64,000 nt of DNA from CAVTJL01 sp963735065 (GTDB lineage: Bacteria > Pseudomonadota > Alphaproteobacteria > Geminicoccales > Geminicoccaceae). Location: positions 1 through 64,000 of the forward strand of contig CAVTJL010000004.1 of the NCBI GenBank assembly GCA_963735065.1. The letters are read 5' to 3'. The notes beneath the pieces are model-generated. The model was not told the origin of the DNA. It saw nothing but the letters and a program-made list of their open reading frames with translations, and made no database searches. The position numbers and the translations under genes were made by a program. Shown here one piece after another: positions 16,925 to 26,183 of the stretch; within the stretch, counting starts at the first letter, position 1, and every line of letters begins with the position of its first letter.

Positions 16925-17458
16925 CTAGAAGGCGCTCTGCTTTTCTTGGAGGAAGGCCCGTTCCTCCGCCGTGCTGGGCCGGCCGAGCACGGCATTGCGA
17001 TGCGGAAAGCGGCCGAATCGCTCGACGATCTCTCGATGACGGATCGCGTAGTCGATCCACTCGGCGTTGCCGAGGCTGGCAATGAGCCTCTCCGACCGAA
17101 CCTGGTCCGCCGCATGCTCGCTGTGCTCGAACGGCAGATAAAAGAAGAGACGGCGATCGGGAGAAACCCGCTGGTCGAGGCTGCGATCGACGGCATCGCC
17201 CGCTACCTGCCGCGCGATCCGATCGTAGGCAAAGGCGCGGGCGGTGCCCCTGTAGATGTTGCGCGGCACCTGATCGAGCAGGATGCAGAGACCCAACATC
17301 GTTTCCTGATCCGCCAGCGCGTGCTCCCATGTGCCATGCGCCGCGGCGCACAGGTCCGCCTCGAACCGCGCGCGCATCTGGCGGTCGACTTCGGGTGTCG
17401 GCGTGAACCAGCAGGCCCTTGTCTCGGGCAGGAACCAGAAGTCGAGGAGGGCCTCCAT
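16925..17458 (-). CDS. DUF924 family protein
   Basis: A 177-residue TPR-like helical protein. DUF924 marks are LLDFWFLPE at the N-terminus, WFTPTPEVDRQMRARFEADL, the LLDQVPRNIYRGTARAFAYD motif and the FFYLPFEHSEH motif followed by FGRFPHRNAVLGR near the C-terminus. The function is unknown although the family is widespread in proteobacteria. The ATG at 17458 begins exactly at the conserved MEALLDFWF; the longer open frame to 17545 is inside the neighbouring transporter gene. It follows that gene on the same strand with a 1-base gap. Confidence 0.85.
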   Translation of the reverse strand: MEALLDFWFLPETRACWFTPTPEVDRQMRARFEADLCAAAHGTWEHALADQETMLGLCILLDQVPRNIYRGTARAFAYDRIARQVAGDAVDRSLDQRVSPDRRLFFYLPFEHSEHAADQVRSERLIASLGNAEWIDYAIRHREIVERFGRFPHRNAVLGRPSTAEERAFLQEKQSAF

Positions 17459-17459
17459 C

Positions 17460-18414
17460 CTATCGCTCCCGCTCGAGTAGACGCCGGTAGACGAGTCGCT
17501 GCAGCGCAGGCAGCAGATAGATGGGAAACTGCGCCATGGCCACATAGACGAGGAAGCGTTCGGGAGCGTGGTCGGCCAATGCCGCCACCACGATGCCGAT
17601 ATTGTTGTTGCCCGCGACGAGGCCGAGGGTCAGCGCCCGGCTCATTCCGAGGCCTGCGAAGGCTAGTCGCCGTGATGGCCTGGAGCCCGAGGTTGAGGCC
17701 GAAGACGCAGGCGAGGGCGGCCAGGACGAAGCCAGGGTCGCGCGCGATCATCGGCCCCACGCCATCCATGATCGCGATCGCAAAGACGACGAGGCCGAGA
17801 ACGGCGGCACCACCCGTCACCTCCCCCCATCGCTCGAGCCTCTCCTTTCCGGCGACCTGGCGGATCAGCGCTGCCACCAGGAAGGAGAGGCCGATCAGAA
17901 GGCCGAGCCGGAGCATCAGAGCCCCCACCTCGAGCTCGATGCGGAGATGCGCCAACTTCAGCGCGAGCGGGGGCAGGCTCAGAGGCACGAGGGCCGTCGC
18001 GAGCACGGTCACGAGGATAGCCAGGCTGGTGTCGAGGCCGAGCAGGAGGGCGAGGGCGCCGGATGCCATGAGCGGCGCACAGGCGGCCGTGGTCACCATG
18101 GCCGAGACCAGCGCGTCCGGCAGGGCGAGCAGCCGGACGGCCAGCAACACGAGGATCGGGCTCAGCACGAGCAGCCAGACGAGCACGCCCAGGATCAGCC
18201 AGGTGCGGCGAAGGTCGGCGCGGAGCCGAGCAGCATCGAGGCGCAGCAGGGCGACGATGAAGGGCAGCAGGATCGCGGGCACGAGCAGGGGCTTCAAGGC
18301 CGCCGCCAGCGGCTGCAGCAGCAGCCCCACGAAAACGCCCCCAGCGATGACGGGCGTCGCGTGGCGACCGAGCCATGCAAGGGGATGAAGGAGCCTCGGT
18401 AGCGGCGTCACCAT
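17460..18414 (-). pseudogene. Bile acid:sodium symporter (SBF/BASS)-like transporter, frameshifted near 17667
   Basis: Reading from the ATG at 18414, about 249 residues form a series of hydrophobic helices (for example VLVWLLVLSPILVLLAVRLL, LVVFAIAIMDGVGPMIA) and end in NLGLQAITA. The frame then becomes an Arg-rich run through the next gene. The next frame instead gives LAFAGLGMSRALTLGLVAG, then NNNIGIVVAALADHAPERFL and VYVAMAQFPIYLLPAL, stopping at 17460. Removing one base near 17667 joins them into an about 317-residue ten-helix protein with the BASS-type crossover motif (GLVAGNNNIGI). Such proteins import organic anions with Na+; the substrate is unknown. A sequencing error is as likely as a true pseudogene. 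Confidence 0.65.
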
Positions 18415-18495
18415 GCCCCCTCTATAGCCGCCTCTCGCGCCATCGGAACGAGGTTGCTACAAGCGTCTCGCCGACAGCGATCTTCTGGAGCGCCG

Positions 18496-19821
18496 ATGAT
18501 CCCTCGCTACAGCCGCCCCGAGATGGCTGAGATCTTCTCCCCCGAGACGAGGCTTGGCATCTGGCTCGATGTCGAGCTTGCCGCCGCTCGTGCAATGGCG
18601 GACCTGGGCTCGTTGCCCAAGGCCGAGGTCGAGCGGCTGGCGCATCGGGTCGATGTGGAGCGGGCGCGGCTGATCGACCCGGCACGTATCGAGGCCATCG
18701 AGGCCGTCACCCGCCACGATGTCATCGCGTTCCTCACCCACGTCGAGGAGGTCTGCGGCATCGAGGCGCGCCACCTCCATCTCGGCATGACCTCCTCGGA
18801 CCTGCTGGACACGAGCCTCGCCGTGCAGCTCAAGCGCGCGAGCGACCTTCTCCTCGGCGATCTCGACCGGCTGCTCGAGGTGCTGAAGCGGCGGGCCCAC
18901 GAGCACAAGCTCACGGTGACGATGGGGCGCAGCCACGGCATCCATGCCGAGCCCACAACGTTCGGCGTCAAGCTCGCGGGCTTCTATGCCGAGTTCGCCC
19001 GCAACCGGGCACGCATGGCGAGCGCGCAGGCAGAGATAGCGACATGCGCGATCTCCGGTGCCGTCGGCACGTTCGCCAACATCGACCCCCGGGTGGAGGA
19101 GGCCGTGGCGAGAAGGCTTGGGCTCGAGCCCGAGCCGGTCTCGACCCAGGTCATCCCACGGGACCGGCATGCGAGCTTCGTCGCGACGCTCGGGGTGATC
19201 GCCAGCTCGGTCGAGCGGATCGCGACGGAGGTCCGTCACCTGCAGCGCACGGAGGTCGGTGAGGCCGAGGAGTTCTTCGCGCCCGGGCAGAAGGGCAGCT
19301 CGGCGATGCCGCACAAGCGGAATCCCGTGCTGTCGGAGAACCTCACGGGTCTTGCCCGTCTCGTTCGCGCCGCCGTGGTGCCGGCGCTCGAGAATGTGGC
19401 CCTCTGGCACGAGCGTGACATCTCGCACAGCTCGGTCGAGCGGGTGATCCTGCCCGACAGCTGTGTTCTCCTCGACTTCGCGCTCGATCGGCTGGCCACC
19501 ATGATGGATCGTCTGGTCGTCTATCCCGAGCGCATGGCGCGGAATGTCGAGGCGACCCACGGGCTCACCTTCTCGCAGCGGGTGCTGCTGGCGCTGACGG
19601 AGAAGGGCATGCCGCGCCAGGAAGCCTACGCGGTGGTGCAGCGCCATGCCATGCGCGCTTGGCAGGAGGGACTTCCGCTGCTCGACCTGCTCCGAAGCGA
19701 CGCCGTGGTCCGCGAGCGGCTGAGCGAGGCGGGGCTCGAGGCCCTCTTCGACATGCGCCACCACCTGGCCCAGGTCGACGCCATCTTTGCCCGGGTCTTC
19801 GGCACCGCGGCGACCCATTGA
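18496..19821 (+). CDS. purB: Adenylosuccinate lyase
   Basis: 441 residues. PurB performs two steps of purine synthesis, cleaving SAICAR to AICAR and adenylosuccinate to AMP, each with fumarate release. The fumarase/aspartase superfamily signature GSSAMPHKRNP is at residues 267-277 and contains the flexible catalytic Ser loop. Other landmarks are MTSSDLLDTSLAVQL (about 98) and the catalytic-His segment TMGRSHGIHAEPTTFG (about 142). The N-terminal MIPRYSRPEMAEIFSPE is typical of the bacterial short PurB type. The ATG at 18496 has GGAG six bases upstream. It overlaps the next gene by one base (TGATG), so they are likely co-transcribed. The partner gene purA is also in this window, frameshifted. 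Confidence 0.95.
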   Translation: MIPRYSRPEMAEIFSPETRLGIWLDVELAAARAMADLGSLPKAEVERLAHRVDVERARLIDPARIEAIEAVTRHDVIAFLTHVEEVCGIEARHLHLGMTSSDLLDTSLAVQLKRASDLLLGDLDRLLEVLKRRAHEHKLTVTMGRSHGIHAEPTTFGVKLAGFYAEFARNRARMASAQAEIATCAISGAVGTFANIDPRVEEAVARRLGLEPEPVSTQVIPRDRHASFVATLGVIASSVERIATEVRHLQRTEVGEAEEFFAPGQKGSSAMPHKRNPVLSENLTGLARLVRAAVVPALENVALWHERDISHSSVERVILPDSCVLLDFALDRLATMMDRLVVYPERMARNVEATHGLTFSQRVLLALTEKGMPRQEAYAVVQRHAMRAWQEGLPLLDLLRSDAVVRERLSEAGLEALFDMRHHLAQVDAIFARVFGTAATH

Positions 19822-20444
19822 TGCGTCTCCTGCTGCTTGCGCTGGCCTGCCTGCTGATGGCAGGCCGGGCCGAGGCTGGGACGCTCGTCCAGGGCAGGCT
19901 CGAGGGGCTGCAGTTCCAGGCGGAGCTGGGTTCCGACCGCAACCTCGTCCTTGTCACGGTCGCGGGGACGCGGCGGCTCGTCGATCTCGGCAGTGACGAT
20001 GTCTTTCTCTTGGGCCAGGGCCGGGCCAAGCGGTTGCGAGCCGGTGCTCTGGACGACGGATCTCCGCTGCGCTCGTGGCGGCTCACGCAGTGGTATGCCG
20101 GGCCGATGGTGGCCGGCAACGCCAGCACCTACAATGTGCTGACGCTGGACGAGACGATCTGCGGCGAGGTGCTGGCGAGCCGCTGGATGAGCCAGTTTCT
20201 CGAGCCGATCGTGCGTGCGGTCGATCTGGTCCAGCGGGTCGACCAGCGGGTCCGGCCGAAGGACTATGGGACCTGCGGCGCGATTCCCTTCCTTGTCTAT
20301 GCCGAGAACGGCTGGCCGCTGATGGCGGGCTGGAAGGACCAGACCGTCTTCAAGACGGACAAGGTGAGCTTCGATCATCCGATCGCGGATGGCTCGATCC
20401 AGCGGCCGAAGGACTTCGCCGACTGCGGCACACGAGCCTGCTGA
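19821..20444 (+). CDS. Secreted hypothetical protein
   Basis: 207 residues. Not recognised. A clear Sec signal peptide (MRLLLLALACLLMAGRAEAG, cleavage after AEA) indicates a periplasmic protein. The mature part has no membrane helix and four Cys (in ETICGEV, YGTCGAI, ADCGTRAC), an even number that could form disulfides. Its ATG overlaps the purB stop (TGATG), implying translational coupling, which may be accidental operon organisation. It converges on hrpB with a 4-bp gap. Confidence 0.7.
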   Translation: MRLLLLALACLLMAGRAEAGTLVQGRLEGLQFQAELGSDRNLVLVTVAGTRRLVDLGSDDVFLLGQGRAKRLRAGALDDGSPLRSWRLTQWYAGPMVAGNASTYNVLTLDETICGEVLASRWMSQFLEPIVRAVDLVQRVDQRVRPKDYGTCGAIPFLVYAENGWPLMAGWKDQTVFKTDKVSFDHPIADGSIQRPKDFADCGTRAC

Positions 20445-20448
20445 GGCG

Positions 20449-22911
20449 TCACCGACCCGCGGAGCTTCGCGTGCGCCGCGTCGGCGCCGCCGCCAGCGGG
20501 TCCTCGGGCCAGGCGTGCTTCGGGTAGCGGCCACGCATCTCCTTCCTCACGGCCGCGTAGCTGCCGCGCCAGAAGGCCGGGAGGTCCTGGGTGATCTGGA
20601 CGGGCCGGCCCGCCGGGGAGAGCAGATGAAGAGAAAGGCGGACGCGACCGCCCAGGACGGTCGGATGCTCGGCCTGGCCGAGCAGCTCCTGGAGCCTGAT
20701 CGCCAGAACCGGCGGATCCGCCCTGTAGTCGATCCTCACATGCCCACCCAGAGGCGGGGTGAAGTGGCTTGGCGCCAGACGCTCGACCTCTCGGCGCTGC
20801 TCCGGTGTCAGCAGGATCTCGAGGGCCCGGCGAAGATCAAGCCTGCGCACATCCTCCAGGCTTCGCAGCCCGGCAAGCCAGGGCCCCAGCCACTCATCCA
20901 GCCTGGTCTCGAGCGCCGGCAAGGAGACGTCCGGCCAGATCTCGGGCGCGTGCCGGGCGAGGAATCGCAGGCGGGCCAGAAAGGCCTCCGCCGGGCTCGC
21001 CTCGATGAGCGGCTCGATCCCGCGTTCCCGGACGGCCATGAGCAGCGCGTTCGCCACGGCGGCCGGGTCGGGTCTGGGCAAGACCTGCTCGCCGAGAACG
21101 AGGGCGCCGAGGCGCCGGATGCGGCGCGCGATGACATTGCCGCTCTGCGGGTCGAGGCGCACCTCGTCGGTCTCGACAATCCGGTCGGCGCAGAGCGCGC
21201 TCAGCGCTTCCTCGTCGATCGCTGCCGCTGAGAGGATGCGGGCGTCAGCGCCGCTGTCGTCCAGCTCGGCTATGGCGAGGAACGGCTCGCTGGCCAATCG
21301 CTCGCCCGGATGGAGCGCTGCGCCTCGGCCGCTCGACAGCCTGTAGTGGCCCGGTCCGCCGCGCTGCTGGGCCAGACGCTCGGGATAGGCAAGGGCGAGG
21401 ACGGCCCCTGTCGCCGCGATGTCGGGCGCTCCGTCCGTTCGGTCGACCAGCCGGCGAAGCTGTCGCCGGGTCCGCTCGAGCTCCATCAGCGCGGCTGGAT
21501 CGGCCGCCGGAGCCCGGTCGACCCAGCGCCGCAGCCGCTCGGCGAGGTCCCGCTCGCGCTCCCCTCGCCAGGGGTCGCGGGCCTCGAGGAGCGCGGCGAC
21601 GGCGAGCGCGGTCGGGCCAGCGCCTCGCTCGGCGCCATGCACCAGCATGTGGGCCAGTCTGGGATGCAGCGGCAGCGCGGCGATGGCCCGGCCATGCGCG
21701 GTGATGCGACCGCCATCGTCAAGCGCGCCCAGCTCCTGAAGCAGCGCGCGGGCGCGCGCCAGGGGCGCAGCCGGCGGTGGTGTGGGCCAGCGCAGCGTCG
21801 TCGCGTCCGACGTGCCCCAGGCGGCGAGCTCGAGGGCGAGGGGGGCCAGGTCCGTCGTCTCGATCTCGGCAGGCTCGTATGCCGGAAGCGCAGCCTCCTC
21901 TCGCGGATCCCACAGACGCCAGCAGGATCCGGGACCGAGCCTGCCGGCCCGGCCACGACGCTGATCGGCCGCAGCCCGGCTTATCCGTACCGTCGCGAGG
22001 CGGCTCATGCCGGTTCGCGCCGAGAACACCGGCCGGCGGGCGAGGCCGGTGTCGATGACGGTCGTGACGCCCTCGATGGTGAGGCTCGTCTCGGCGATGT
22101 TGGTGGCGAGCACGATCTTGCGTCGACCGTCCGGCGCGCGCCTGAGGGCACGGTCCTGCTCGGCCTTGCCGAGGTCGCCCATCAGCGGGCAGACGACGGC
22201 CATGGCATCCAGCCCGCTGCGGCCGAGGGCGGCGGCTGTGCGTCGGATCTCGGCGGCGCCCGGCAGGAAGACGAGGATGTCCCCTTCGGTCTCGGGCCAG
22301 GCTCGCCTGACGGCGGCGGCAACCTGCCGATCGATGGGATCGACGGGGCTGGCCGATGGCATGTAGCGCGTGGTTATGGGGAAGCGACGCCCCTCGCAGG
22401 CCACGACGGGCGCGCCGCCCAGCAGCTCGGCCAGGGGCCCGGGATCGAGGGTGGCCGACATGACGAGCAGCCGGAGATCGGGACGCAGGGCGTCGCGCGC
22501 CTCGAGAGAGAGCGCAAGGCCGAGCTCGGCGTCGAGCGAGCGCTCGTGGAACTCATCAAAGACGAGGAGGCCCACGTCCGCGAGCGAGGGGTCGCGCTGC
22601 AGCCTTCTGGTCAAGAGGCCCTCTGTGATGACCTCGATCCGTGTGCGCGGGCCAGCACGGCGCTCGAAGCGCATCGCATAGCCGATCGTCTCGCCGGGTG
22701 GCTCGCCCAGCAGCTCCGCCATGCGCATCGCCGCCTGGCGGGTTGCGAGTCGGCGTGGCTGCAGCATCAAGATGGAGCGCCCGTCGAGCCAACCCACGCT
22801 CAACAGATGCAGCGGCACCAGGGTGGTCTTGCCGGCGCCGGGCGGCGCCACGAGGATAGCGGTGCCCCGGCTCTCGAGCGCTGTCGCGAGCTCATCGAGG
22901 ACGGAAGCCAC
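20449..22911 (-). CDS. hrpB: ATP-dependent helicase HrpB
   Basis: 820 residues. A DEAH/RHA-type RNA helicase of the HrpB family. Walker A is APPGAGKTT (22-30), motif II is VFDEFHERS (DEFH at 119-122), then VMSATLDPGPL (motif III), ILVFLPGAAEIRR (motif IV) and a motif V/VI region LATNIAETSLTIEGV and RRGRAGRLGPG. The long C-terminal part with FTPPLGGHVRIDY and the LPAFWRGSYAAVRKEMRGRYPKH ending is specific to HrpB. The DEFH box instead of DEAH is normal for HrpB. Cellular role is poorly defined; it is cytosolic. The start is GTG at 22911. Confidence 0.93.
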   Translation of the reverse strand: MASVLDELATALESRGTAILVAPPGAGKTTLVPLHLLSVGWLDGRSILMLQPRRLATRQAAMRMAELLGEPPGETIGYAMRFERRAGPRTRIEVITEGLLTRRLQRDPSLADVGLLVFDEFHERSLDAELGLALSLEARDALRPDLRLLVMSATLDPGPLAELLGGAPVVACEGRRFPITTRYMPSASPVDPIDRQVAAAVRRAWPETEGDILVFLPGAAEIRRTAAALGRSGLDAMAVVCPLMGDLGKAEQDRALRRAPDGRRKIVLATNIAETSLTIEGVTTVIDTGLARRPVFSARTGMSRLATVRISRAAADQRRGRAGRLGPGSCWRLWDPREEAALPAYEPAEIETTDLAPLALELAAWGTSDATTLRWPTPPPAAPLARARALLQELGALDDGGRITAHGRAIAALPLHPRLAHMLVHGAERGAGPTALAVAALLEARDPWRGERERDLAERLRRWVDRAPAADPAALMELERTRRQLRRLVDRTDGAPDIAATGAVLALAYPERLAQQRGGPGHYRLSSGRGAALHPGERLASEPFLAIAELDDSGADARILSAAAIDEEALSALCADRIVETDEVRLDPQSGNVIARRIRRLGALVLGEQVLPRPDPAAVANALLMAVRERGIEPLIEASPAEAFLARLRFLARHAPEIWPDVSLPALETRLDEWLGPWLAGLRSLEDVRRLDLRRALEILLTPEQRREVERLAPSHFTPPLGGHVRIDYRADPPVLAIRLQELLGQAEHPTVLGGRVRLSLHLLSPAGRPVQITQDLPAFWRGSYAAVRKEMRGRYPKHAWPEDPLAAAPTRRTRSSAGR

Positions 22912-23045
22912 GGGCAGCCCGGCAGCGGCCCGGACGAGCGTTGCGGACGGCGGCGACGGGTGCGAAATATGCTATCCTCCGACCGGATCGAGGACACCGC
23001 GGCGGTGTCCCATCCGATTCCTGCCATGCTGGGGAGACCTTGATA

Positions 23046-23369
23046 ATGGTCAAGCTGGGATGGGCCGTGGGCGTGGCCTTGTTCGCTGGTGCGTTCATTG
23101 CGGCCGGGAAGGCCCAAGCCGACGTGATCGATGGCAACTGGTGCGCCAAGGATGGCCGAACAATGTCGATTGATGGCCCGCAGATCGTCACGCCGGCTGG
23201 AACCGCCACGACGGGCGAATGGCACCGCCACAGTTTTGCCTATGCGGTCCCGACGGGTGAGGCTGGCGCCGGAAGCCGTATCGACATGCTTCTTTTGAAC
23301 GAGAACACGGTGCGTCTCACGAGGGGCGGGACGCCGGAGATCTGGCACCGCTGCGACGTCACCAGCTGA
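23046..23369 (+). CDS. Small secreted hypothetical protein
   Basis: 107 residues. A signal peptide (MVKLGWAVGVALFAGAFIAA...AQAD) is followed by a compact domain with IDGNWCAKDGRTMSIDGPQI, a GEWHRHSFAYAVP strand and a closing RGGTPEIWHRCDVTS. The two Cys may form a disulfide. The pattern resembles small alphaproteobacterial periplasmic proteins of unknown function. The ATG at 23046 has GGGAGA about nine bases upstream. It is divergent from hrpB. Confidence 0.7.
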   Translation: MVKLGWAVGVALFAGAFIAAGKAQADVIDGNWCAKDGRTMSIDGPQIVTPAGTATTGEWHRHSFAYAVPTGEAGAGSRIDMLLLNENTVRLTRGGTPEIWHRCDVTS

Positions 23370-23510
23370 CCTGCGCCGGGGACAGGACTGGGGGCTTCGC
23401 GCCACACTCCGGGATCAGTCGTTCTTCAGGGGCTGCTCTGCCCTTGCCCTGGCTCGCGGCTGCAATCAGCGTCGGGGTGCGCACTCCTGCTCTCGTCCGA
23501 GGTTCTGTCT

Positions 23511-24041
23511 ATGAGATTCGTCCACGCCGGCCCGGTCCTCGTGGCCCTGGTGCTCGCCGCCTGCCAGCAGACCGGGCCCCAGCTTCCTCACTCGCCGATC
23601 CCCCCGCCTCCGGCCGACCTCGCCGTGAACCCGCCGTCTGCTGCGGCCGTCTCACCGGTCGACCAGACCACCTGGGAGGCGCAGTCCAACAAGCTGTTCG
23701 ACGAGCTCGACACCAACCACGACGGCTATCTCGAGATGAACGAGCTCGAGGGGCTCTGGAAGCGGATGGACACGAACGGTGACGGGCAGCTCGACGCGAG
23801 CGAGGCGCCAGGGCTCATGGGCGCCATGGATCTGAACCAGGACGGCGTGATCACCCAGCAGGAGGCCGACGGCTATCTACTTCAGGTCCTGGGGCATCCG
23901 CCCGGACCAGATCTCAAGCTCACGCGTCAGCAGTTCGACGATCTGCGCAAGCAGATCTTTCTCGATGCCGACCAGGACCAGAACGGCAGAATCACGCGCG
24001 ACGAGGCCGGCAATCCCCGCCTGGTCCTGTTCCGCTTTTGA
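23511..24041 (+). CDS. EF-hand calcium-binding lipoprotein
   Basis: 176 residues. A lipoprotein signal peptide ends in LVLAAC (lipidated C18), followed by a Pro-rich linker and four EF-hand-type loops: DTNHDGYLEMNE (67-78), DTNGDGQLDASE (87-98), DLNQDGVITQQE (107-118) and a longer fourth loop DADQDQNGRITRDE (152-165). The first three loops have canonical acidic ligands at positions 1, 3, 5 and 12. It probably binds Ca2+ at the outer membrane or periplasm. No partner is evident; it stands alone between the small secreted protein and radC. Confidence 0.85.
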   Translation: MRFVHAGPVLVALVLAACQQTGPQLPHSPIPPPPADLAVNPPSAAAVSPVDQTTWEAQSNKLFDELDTNHDGYLEMNELEGLWKRMDTNGDGQLDASEAPGLMGAMDLNQDGVITQQEADGYLLQVLGHPPGPDLKLTRQQFDDLRKQIFLDADQDQNGRITRDEAGNPRLVLFRF

Positions 24042-24071
24042 GCGTCCCCGGGTCTACCCGGCGGTAGCGAT

Positions 24072-25205
24072 CTAGATCAGGCGCTCCGTTCGGAAGCTCA
24101 GATGGCGATTCTTGCCGATGATGACGTGGTCGTGGAGCGTGATGCCGACCGGCTCGAGGGCCTGGACCACCTGACGGGTCATCTCGATGTCGGCCTTCGA
24201 GGGTGTCGGATCGCCGGATGGGTGGTTGTGCACCATGATGATCGCGGATGCGGCGAGCTCTAGCGCGCGCTTGACCACCTCGCGCGGGTAGAGCGGCGTG
24301 TGGTCGACCGTGCCGCGGCTCTGCACCTCGTCCTTGATGAGGATGTTCTTTCTGTCGAGGAAGAGGAGGCGGAACTGCTCGGTCGGCTCGTGCGCCATCG
24401 CCGCGTGGAGATAGTCGATCAGGCTCGTCCATGAGCCGATGACGGGCCGGTCCTTGATCGCCTCGCGGCCGATCCGGTGCAGGAAGCCTTGCACCGCCTT
24501 GAGGAGGACCTGCGTGAACTTGAGGTCCTCATCCAGCACCTCGCGACGCTCGGGATCGGTGGAGGTCGGCCGGACGAGCTCCACGCAGTCAGCGTAGCGC
24601 GCCGGCTCCGCCGCAAGCACCCCGCCGAGGCTGCCGAACCGCTCCAGCAGCTCCTTGGCGATGGGCTTCGTGTCGCGCCGATAGATCGAGAAGAAGAGGA
24701 GAAGCTCGAGCAGCTCGTAGTCGGCAAGACTACCCTCCTTCTGTTGAAGGAGACGCTCGCGCAGGCGACCGCGGTGGCCGTGATAGTGCTTGCTGCCCCA
24801 GCCGGCGGACGACTTCGCGGGCACCTCACTGAGGCCCGGCGACTGCGCTCGCGCCTCACCCAGGGCTCCCGCCAGCGCTTTGAGGCGATCCGACGAATTG
24901 AGCAGCCAGACCCGCCGCGTGCCGTCCCAGCGCCCGCCCACCCGCCTGATGGCCTCGCGTACCGGGTAGGTGTTGCCACGCAGCACGAAGCCGGCTTCCT
25001 CCTGCGCTACCGTCAACCCCGCCTCGATGAGCTTCTCCGGAACCCCTTCCGCCTGCCAGCTCACCAGGGCGGGTGTGTGGGCACGGCCGGCCTGCGGACG
25101 ACCTCCGGCCTGAGATCGAGCGAGAGTAGAGCCCTGACCCGGGCTTGCCGGCCCGACCTTTCGGCCGGGGCATGTGGGGCAGCTAGGCGAGACATGGCAG
25201 CACAT
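24072..25205 (-). CDS. radC: RadC-family JAB/MPN protein with N-terminal extension
   Basis: Up to 377 residues. The C-terminal ~230 residues are RadC: a helix-hairpin-helix-like part (LADYELLELLLFFSIYRRDT) and the JAMM metal site HNHPSGDPTPSKAD with an upstream Glu (DEVQSRGT). Before it lies an about 60-residue module (GFVLRGNTYPVREAIRRVGG, then RWDGTRRVWLL), which looks like the small GGRWD...W domains found in phage and mobile-element proteins. This is not part of ordinary RadC. The start is uncertain: the only ATG is at 25205 and lacks a ribosome site; a GTG near residue 48 is possible. RadC function is unresolved despite the old DNA-repair label. Confidence 0.8.
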   Translation of the reverse strand: MCCHVSPSCPTCPGRKVGPASPGQGSTLARSQAGGRPQAGRAHTPALVSWQAEGVPEKLIEAGLTVAQEEAGFVLRGNTYPVREAIRRVGGRWDGTRRVWLLNSSDRLKALAGALGEARAQSPGLSEVPAKSSAGWGSKHYHGHRGRLRERLLQQKEGSLADYELLELLLFFSIYRRDTKPIAKELLERFGSLGGVLAAEPARYADCVELVRPTSTDPERREVLDEDLKFTQVLLKAVQGFLHRIGREAIKDRPVIGSWTSLIDYLHAAMAHEPTEQFRLLFLDRKNILIKDEVQSRGTVDHTPLYPREVVKRALELAASAIIMVHNHPSGDPTPSKADIEMTRQVVQALEPVGITLHDHVIIGKNRHLSFRTERLI

Positions 25206-25366
25206 CTAACGCAATATGAGAAATTGTTCCATAGATAGCGCGCATGACGCGAGATAGCGGGCTGCTGTCAAGGCAGGGTGGCGTGCTGCCCGGGAGCCAC
25301 GCTAAAGAGGCGTGCCGCTGGGCCCAGACGCCCGGCGGCCTATTCCGGCGTGGCAGGGAGGGACGG

Positions 25367-26137
25367 ATGAGCGAGGCCAGCGGCAGCCCCACGGCATGCC
25401 TGATCATCATCGGCAACGAGATCCTCTCCGGCCGCACGGTCGACGCCAACCTGCCTTTCATCGCTCAGCAGCTGGGAGCGATGGGCATCCGCATGGCGGA
25501 GGTCCGGGTCGTCCAGGACGATGAGGCCCTGATCGTCGAGGCGGTCAATGCCTGCCGCAAGCGTTGGACCTACGTCTTCACGACGGGTGGCATCGGCCCG
25601 ACCCACGACGACATCACCTCGGCCTCGGTCGCGAAGGCGTTCGGGCTGCCCTTCGGCCGGAACAAGGAGGCCGAGCGGCGCCTCCTCGCCTACTACCCGC
25701 CGGAGAAGGTCAACGAGGCGCGGATGCGGATGGCAGACACGCCCGAGGGTGCCGTGCTGATCGACAACCCCGTTAGCGTGGCGCCCGGCTTCATCGTCGA
25801 GAACGTTCATGTGCTGCCGGGCGTGCCGCGGATCATGCAGGCGATGTTCGAAGGATTGAGACCGAGGCTCAGGGGCGGCGCGCCGGTACGGTCCCGGACC
25901 ATCGTGTGCTACTGCCCCGAGGGGGATATCGCGATCCGCCTGGGCGCCATTCAGGCCGACTTCCCGGCGGTGGAGATCGGTAGCTACCCCTTCATGCGCC
26001 AGGGCACGCCCGGGACGAGCATCGTGTTCCGGGGGACCGACGTCCCAGCGATCGACAAGGCTGCGGAAGCCCTGCTGGCCATGACGGCGGCGGACGGGAT
26101 CAAGACCGACGAGCAGGTTGTGGCCTCAAGCTCCTAG
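25367..26137 (+). CDS. CinA/MoaB-like molybdopterin-binding domain protein
   Basis: 256 residues. It begins with the MoCF-type domain: CLIIIGNEILSGRTVDANLP, TTGGIGPTHDDITSASVAKAF and VAPGFIVENVHVLPGVPRIM, the motif order of the CinA N-terminal domain. The remaining ~90 residues have no deamidase (CinA-C/PncC) domain. Such stand-alone proteins (often annotated competence/damage-inducible A) may hydrolyse ADP-ribose or bind molybdopterin; which is unknown here. The ATG at 25367 follows GGGAGGGACGG, a strong ribosome site, so the longer open frame to 25244 is rejected. Confidence 0.85.
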   Translation: MSEASGSPTACLIIIGNEILSGRTVDANLPFIAQQLGAMGIRMAEVRVVQDDEALIVEAVNACRKRWTYVFTTGGIGPTHDDITSASVAKAFGLPFGRNKEAERRLLAYYPPEKVNEARMRMADTPEGAVLIDNPVSVAPGFIVENVHVLPGVPRIMQAMFEGLRPRLRGGAPVRSRTIVCYCPEGDIAIRLGAIQADFPAVEIGSYPFMRQGTPGTSIVFRGTDVPAIDKAAEALLAMTAADGIKTDEQVVASSS

Positions 26138-26183
26138 GCGGAGGTCAGCTCCCCGGGATGATCGATCCGGGCGGACGTCTCGG

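Noticed and set aside
16634..18388. 584-codon plus-strand frame over the UPF0104-DUF924-transporter region
   Set aside because: It crosses three minus-strand genes with clear families; Arg/Pro-rich without domains.
18457..19818. 453-codon minus-strand frame over purB
   Set aside because: Exactly antisense to a complete PurB; composition is that of a shadow frame.
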